In this document: positions 62,600 to 64,000 of the stretch, piece by piece
Layout: the number at the start of each line of letters is the position of its first letter
Position numbering within the stretch: the stretch's first letter is position 1
Program-made: the position numbers and the translations under genes
Notes under the pieces: generated by a model
Database searches by the model: none
Told to the model about the DNA's origin: nothing
The model's input: the letters and a program-made list of their open reading frames with translations, nothing else
NCBI GenBank assembly: GCA_035772405.1
Contig: JAYKKM010000043.1
Location: forward strand, 1,654,001-1,718,000
Source: Chrysogorgia sp. JL179-B06
Taxonomy: Eukaryota > Cnidaria > Anthozoa > Scleralcyonacea > Chrysogorgiidae
DNA: 64,000 nt
Direction: 5' to 3'

Positions 62600-62655
62600 A
62601 ATTGTAACCTTCGCTCTCCATCTCGGTTAGAGCGTCTCACCGGCAATGAGAAGGT
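62600..62655 (+). repeat. Partial inverted copy of the tRNA-like SINE
   Basis: GGTTAGAGCGTCTCACCGGC followed by AATGAGAAGGTT repeats the minus-strand unit in opposite orientation. Confidence 0.6.
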
Positions 62656-63129
62656 TGGGGTTGATAATCATGACGGGGGGTTGTGCGACCATGAAAAGCT
62701 AAAGTCGTTTATTTATGAAATGTTTGTAATAGTGTTAGCTGCACTGTGACACTTGAGCCGGTTCAACCCAGCTGAGCCAGTTAAGCCGGCAAAAAAATAG
62801 AAATATATTCATGTAGACTTGTTTCTAGCTTTTAATGTAACGTTGCTTAAAACTTTAAACACTATCTCATATATCGTACGCGCTAGCCGCTCGGCCGGGT
62901 CTGAACAGCTGTGGCCAGTTCGGAATTTATGATATGCAGGACGTCTGTTGCTAGTTCGGAAAGTTTCTGCAACTGAATATGTTTATTTACTCTAGCAACG
63001 TCTTCCCAATGCGATGACTAAAATGAAAACCTCTTTACAGATGCCGGATTTGATGCCCGTCAACTTTAACAGCAAAAAAGTCTGTGAAGATGAAATTTTC
63101 AGCTGACAAGATATATTACAATTTATCTC

Positions 63130-63186
63130 AGGAGAATCCATAGATTACAAATATGTTAAATCCCCACAGACGTTATAGGCACTTTA
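63130..63186. repeat. MITE end repeated at 12065-12115
   Basis: TAGATTACAAATATGTTAAA then TCCCCACAGACGTTATAGGC and ACTTTAA, the terminal part of a TTAA-type MITE. Confidence 0.7.
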
Positions 63187-63341
63187 AGTTTGATTTTGCA
63201 AATACGAAAAACAAATAGCAAGCTGAAGTCCAAAACTGAAAACGACTCTGTTTCAGCTAAGCTTCAAGCAGCAAATTAAACAAATATACAGCAGTTAGAT
63301 CAAGCTTTATATACCGAAATTTTAAGTCCTAAGTTCTGAGC

Positions 63342-63418
63342 GATGCTGTGGCGCAATAGGGGATCGGAGGTTTTGGCCAGGGAATCAATACCCACCGGAT
63401 CGAATCCCGGCTCGGCCA
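63342..63418 (+). repeat. tRNA-like sequence with long variable region
   Basis: TGGCGCAATAGGGGATCGGA (A-box-like) and GGATCGAATCCCGGCTCGGC (B box), ending in CCA. A class II-like spacing between the boxes hints at a Ser/Leu tRNA ancestor, but the 5' acceptor strand does not pair. Confidence 0.5.
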
Positions 63419-63669
63419 TTATTTTTCCACGGTGCTTATTTTTTTCACTTCCATTTCGTTTATTTTCCGTTCAATTTTCCCGTCTTTATATTCACTGAAG
63501 AATTTAATTTTCCGAATGGAACTATTATTTATGGCTAAAATTAATTTATTTCCACCACTATTTCATGCCCAGGCCCAATTGATGCGACCCGCTTGTATTT
63601 CCCTTCATTTATCTCATTGCGTTTACATAGAAGTGTTTGGACGTTTTTTGTCTCGTCTTTCTCGAGCGG

Positions 63670-63890
63670 GTAAAGGGGAACTCTAGTCCAAAAGCAAGTT
63701 GTGTTCATATGAAACATCTTACCTAAAATAGCTTAACCCTGAAATAGTTCCCTTTAATTAATGAGAAATAGCGAGTCAAAGTCGGAGAAATCGCCATGTT
63801 TTCGACGCCATGTTGTCTTTCTCAAGCAGACGCGGATTGTCAGCGGTCTTCAAATTTTGACGTCACTGAGTGCTTTTTTGTTTTGTTTTA
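63670..63890. repeat. TTAA-type MITE fragment
   Basis: AAAGGGGAACTCTAGTCCAA, GTTCATATGAAACATCTTAC, TTTTCGACGCCATGTTG and TGACGTCACTGAGTG recall the order in 49774-50000. Confidence 0.6.
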
Positions 63891-64000
63891 TAGGCGATCA
63901 CAACGAGTTTCGTTATTTAGCGTTCATCTGACGAAGATTATTCTAGTTCATGTTCTTATAGTTCCTCAGGCGAGAACCTAGCTAGATGAATTTATTGCAC

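Noticed and set aside
63040..63105. Possible exon after CTCTTTACAG (MPDLMPVNFNSKK)
   Set aside because: No clear donor, no partner exon and no match to POLA1.

Overview
The window is AT-rich, intron-rich animal DNA packed with mobile elements. The protein-coding signal is one long plus-strand gene and one short minus-strand gene. The long gene is the catalytic subunit of DNA polymerase alpha (POLA1), read here as 30 short GT-AG exons between 3851 and 55189. The short gene is a complete three-exon protein with four EF-hands, at 56281-60449. The repeats (R2/HERO/NeSL-like and DIRS-like elements, Penelope remnants, TTAA-flanked MITEs, and a RecQ fragment inside a terminal-inverted-repeat element) and two orphan transposon ORFs I associate with cnidarian genomes suggest an anthozoan such as a coral or sea anemone. 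This taxonomic call is inference.

Layout: 4-3204 is a DNA transposon derivative with terminal inverted repeats (TIRs) and a broken minus-strand ORF. 3.5-9.7 kb holds the first POLA1 exons, with an antisense APE-type LINE in one intron. 10.4-12.1 kb is a DIRS-like retrotransposon fragment. 13.0-15.3 kb is a TA-flanked TIR element with a different minisatellite at each end. 16.0-19.5 kb and 20.9-23.4 kb are two different reverse-transcriptase elements in the sense direction, each with a C-terminal zinc knuckle and a nuclease-like region. 24-55 kb alternates small POLA1 exons with palindromic MITEs, microsatellites, and LINE, Penelope and Crypton-like scraps. 56.3-60.4 kb is the EF-hand gene; its first intron holds a MITE interrupted by a RecQ-carrying element and a mariner-like inverted duplication. 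60.5-64 kb holds repeats and tRNA-like SINE fragments.

The 30 POLA1 exons add up to 2004 nt (668 codons) and every splice phase agrees. They run from just before the region matching FYWLDAYED of animal POLA1 to the polymerase motif B region (KLTAN/SMYG). The N-terminus and everything after motif B, including the catalytic YGDTDS block, were not found. The gene therefore either continues beyond the window, making the EF-hand gene an antisense gene nested in a very large intron, or is broken here.

No operons, rRNA genes or CRISPR arrays are present. The open questions of most interest are the orphan RT/nuclease ORF, the RecQ-carrying nested element, the TTAA-flanked MITE group, and the strong excess of TGACGTCA octamers carried by repeats.
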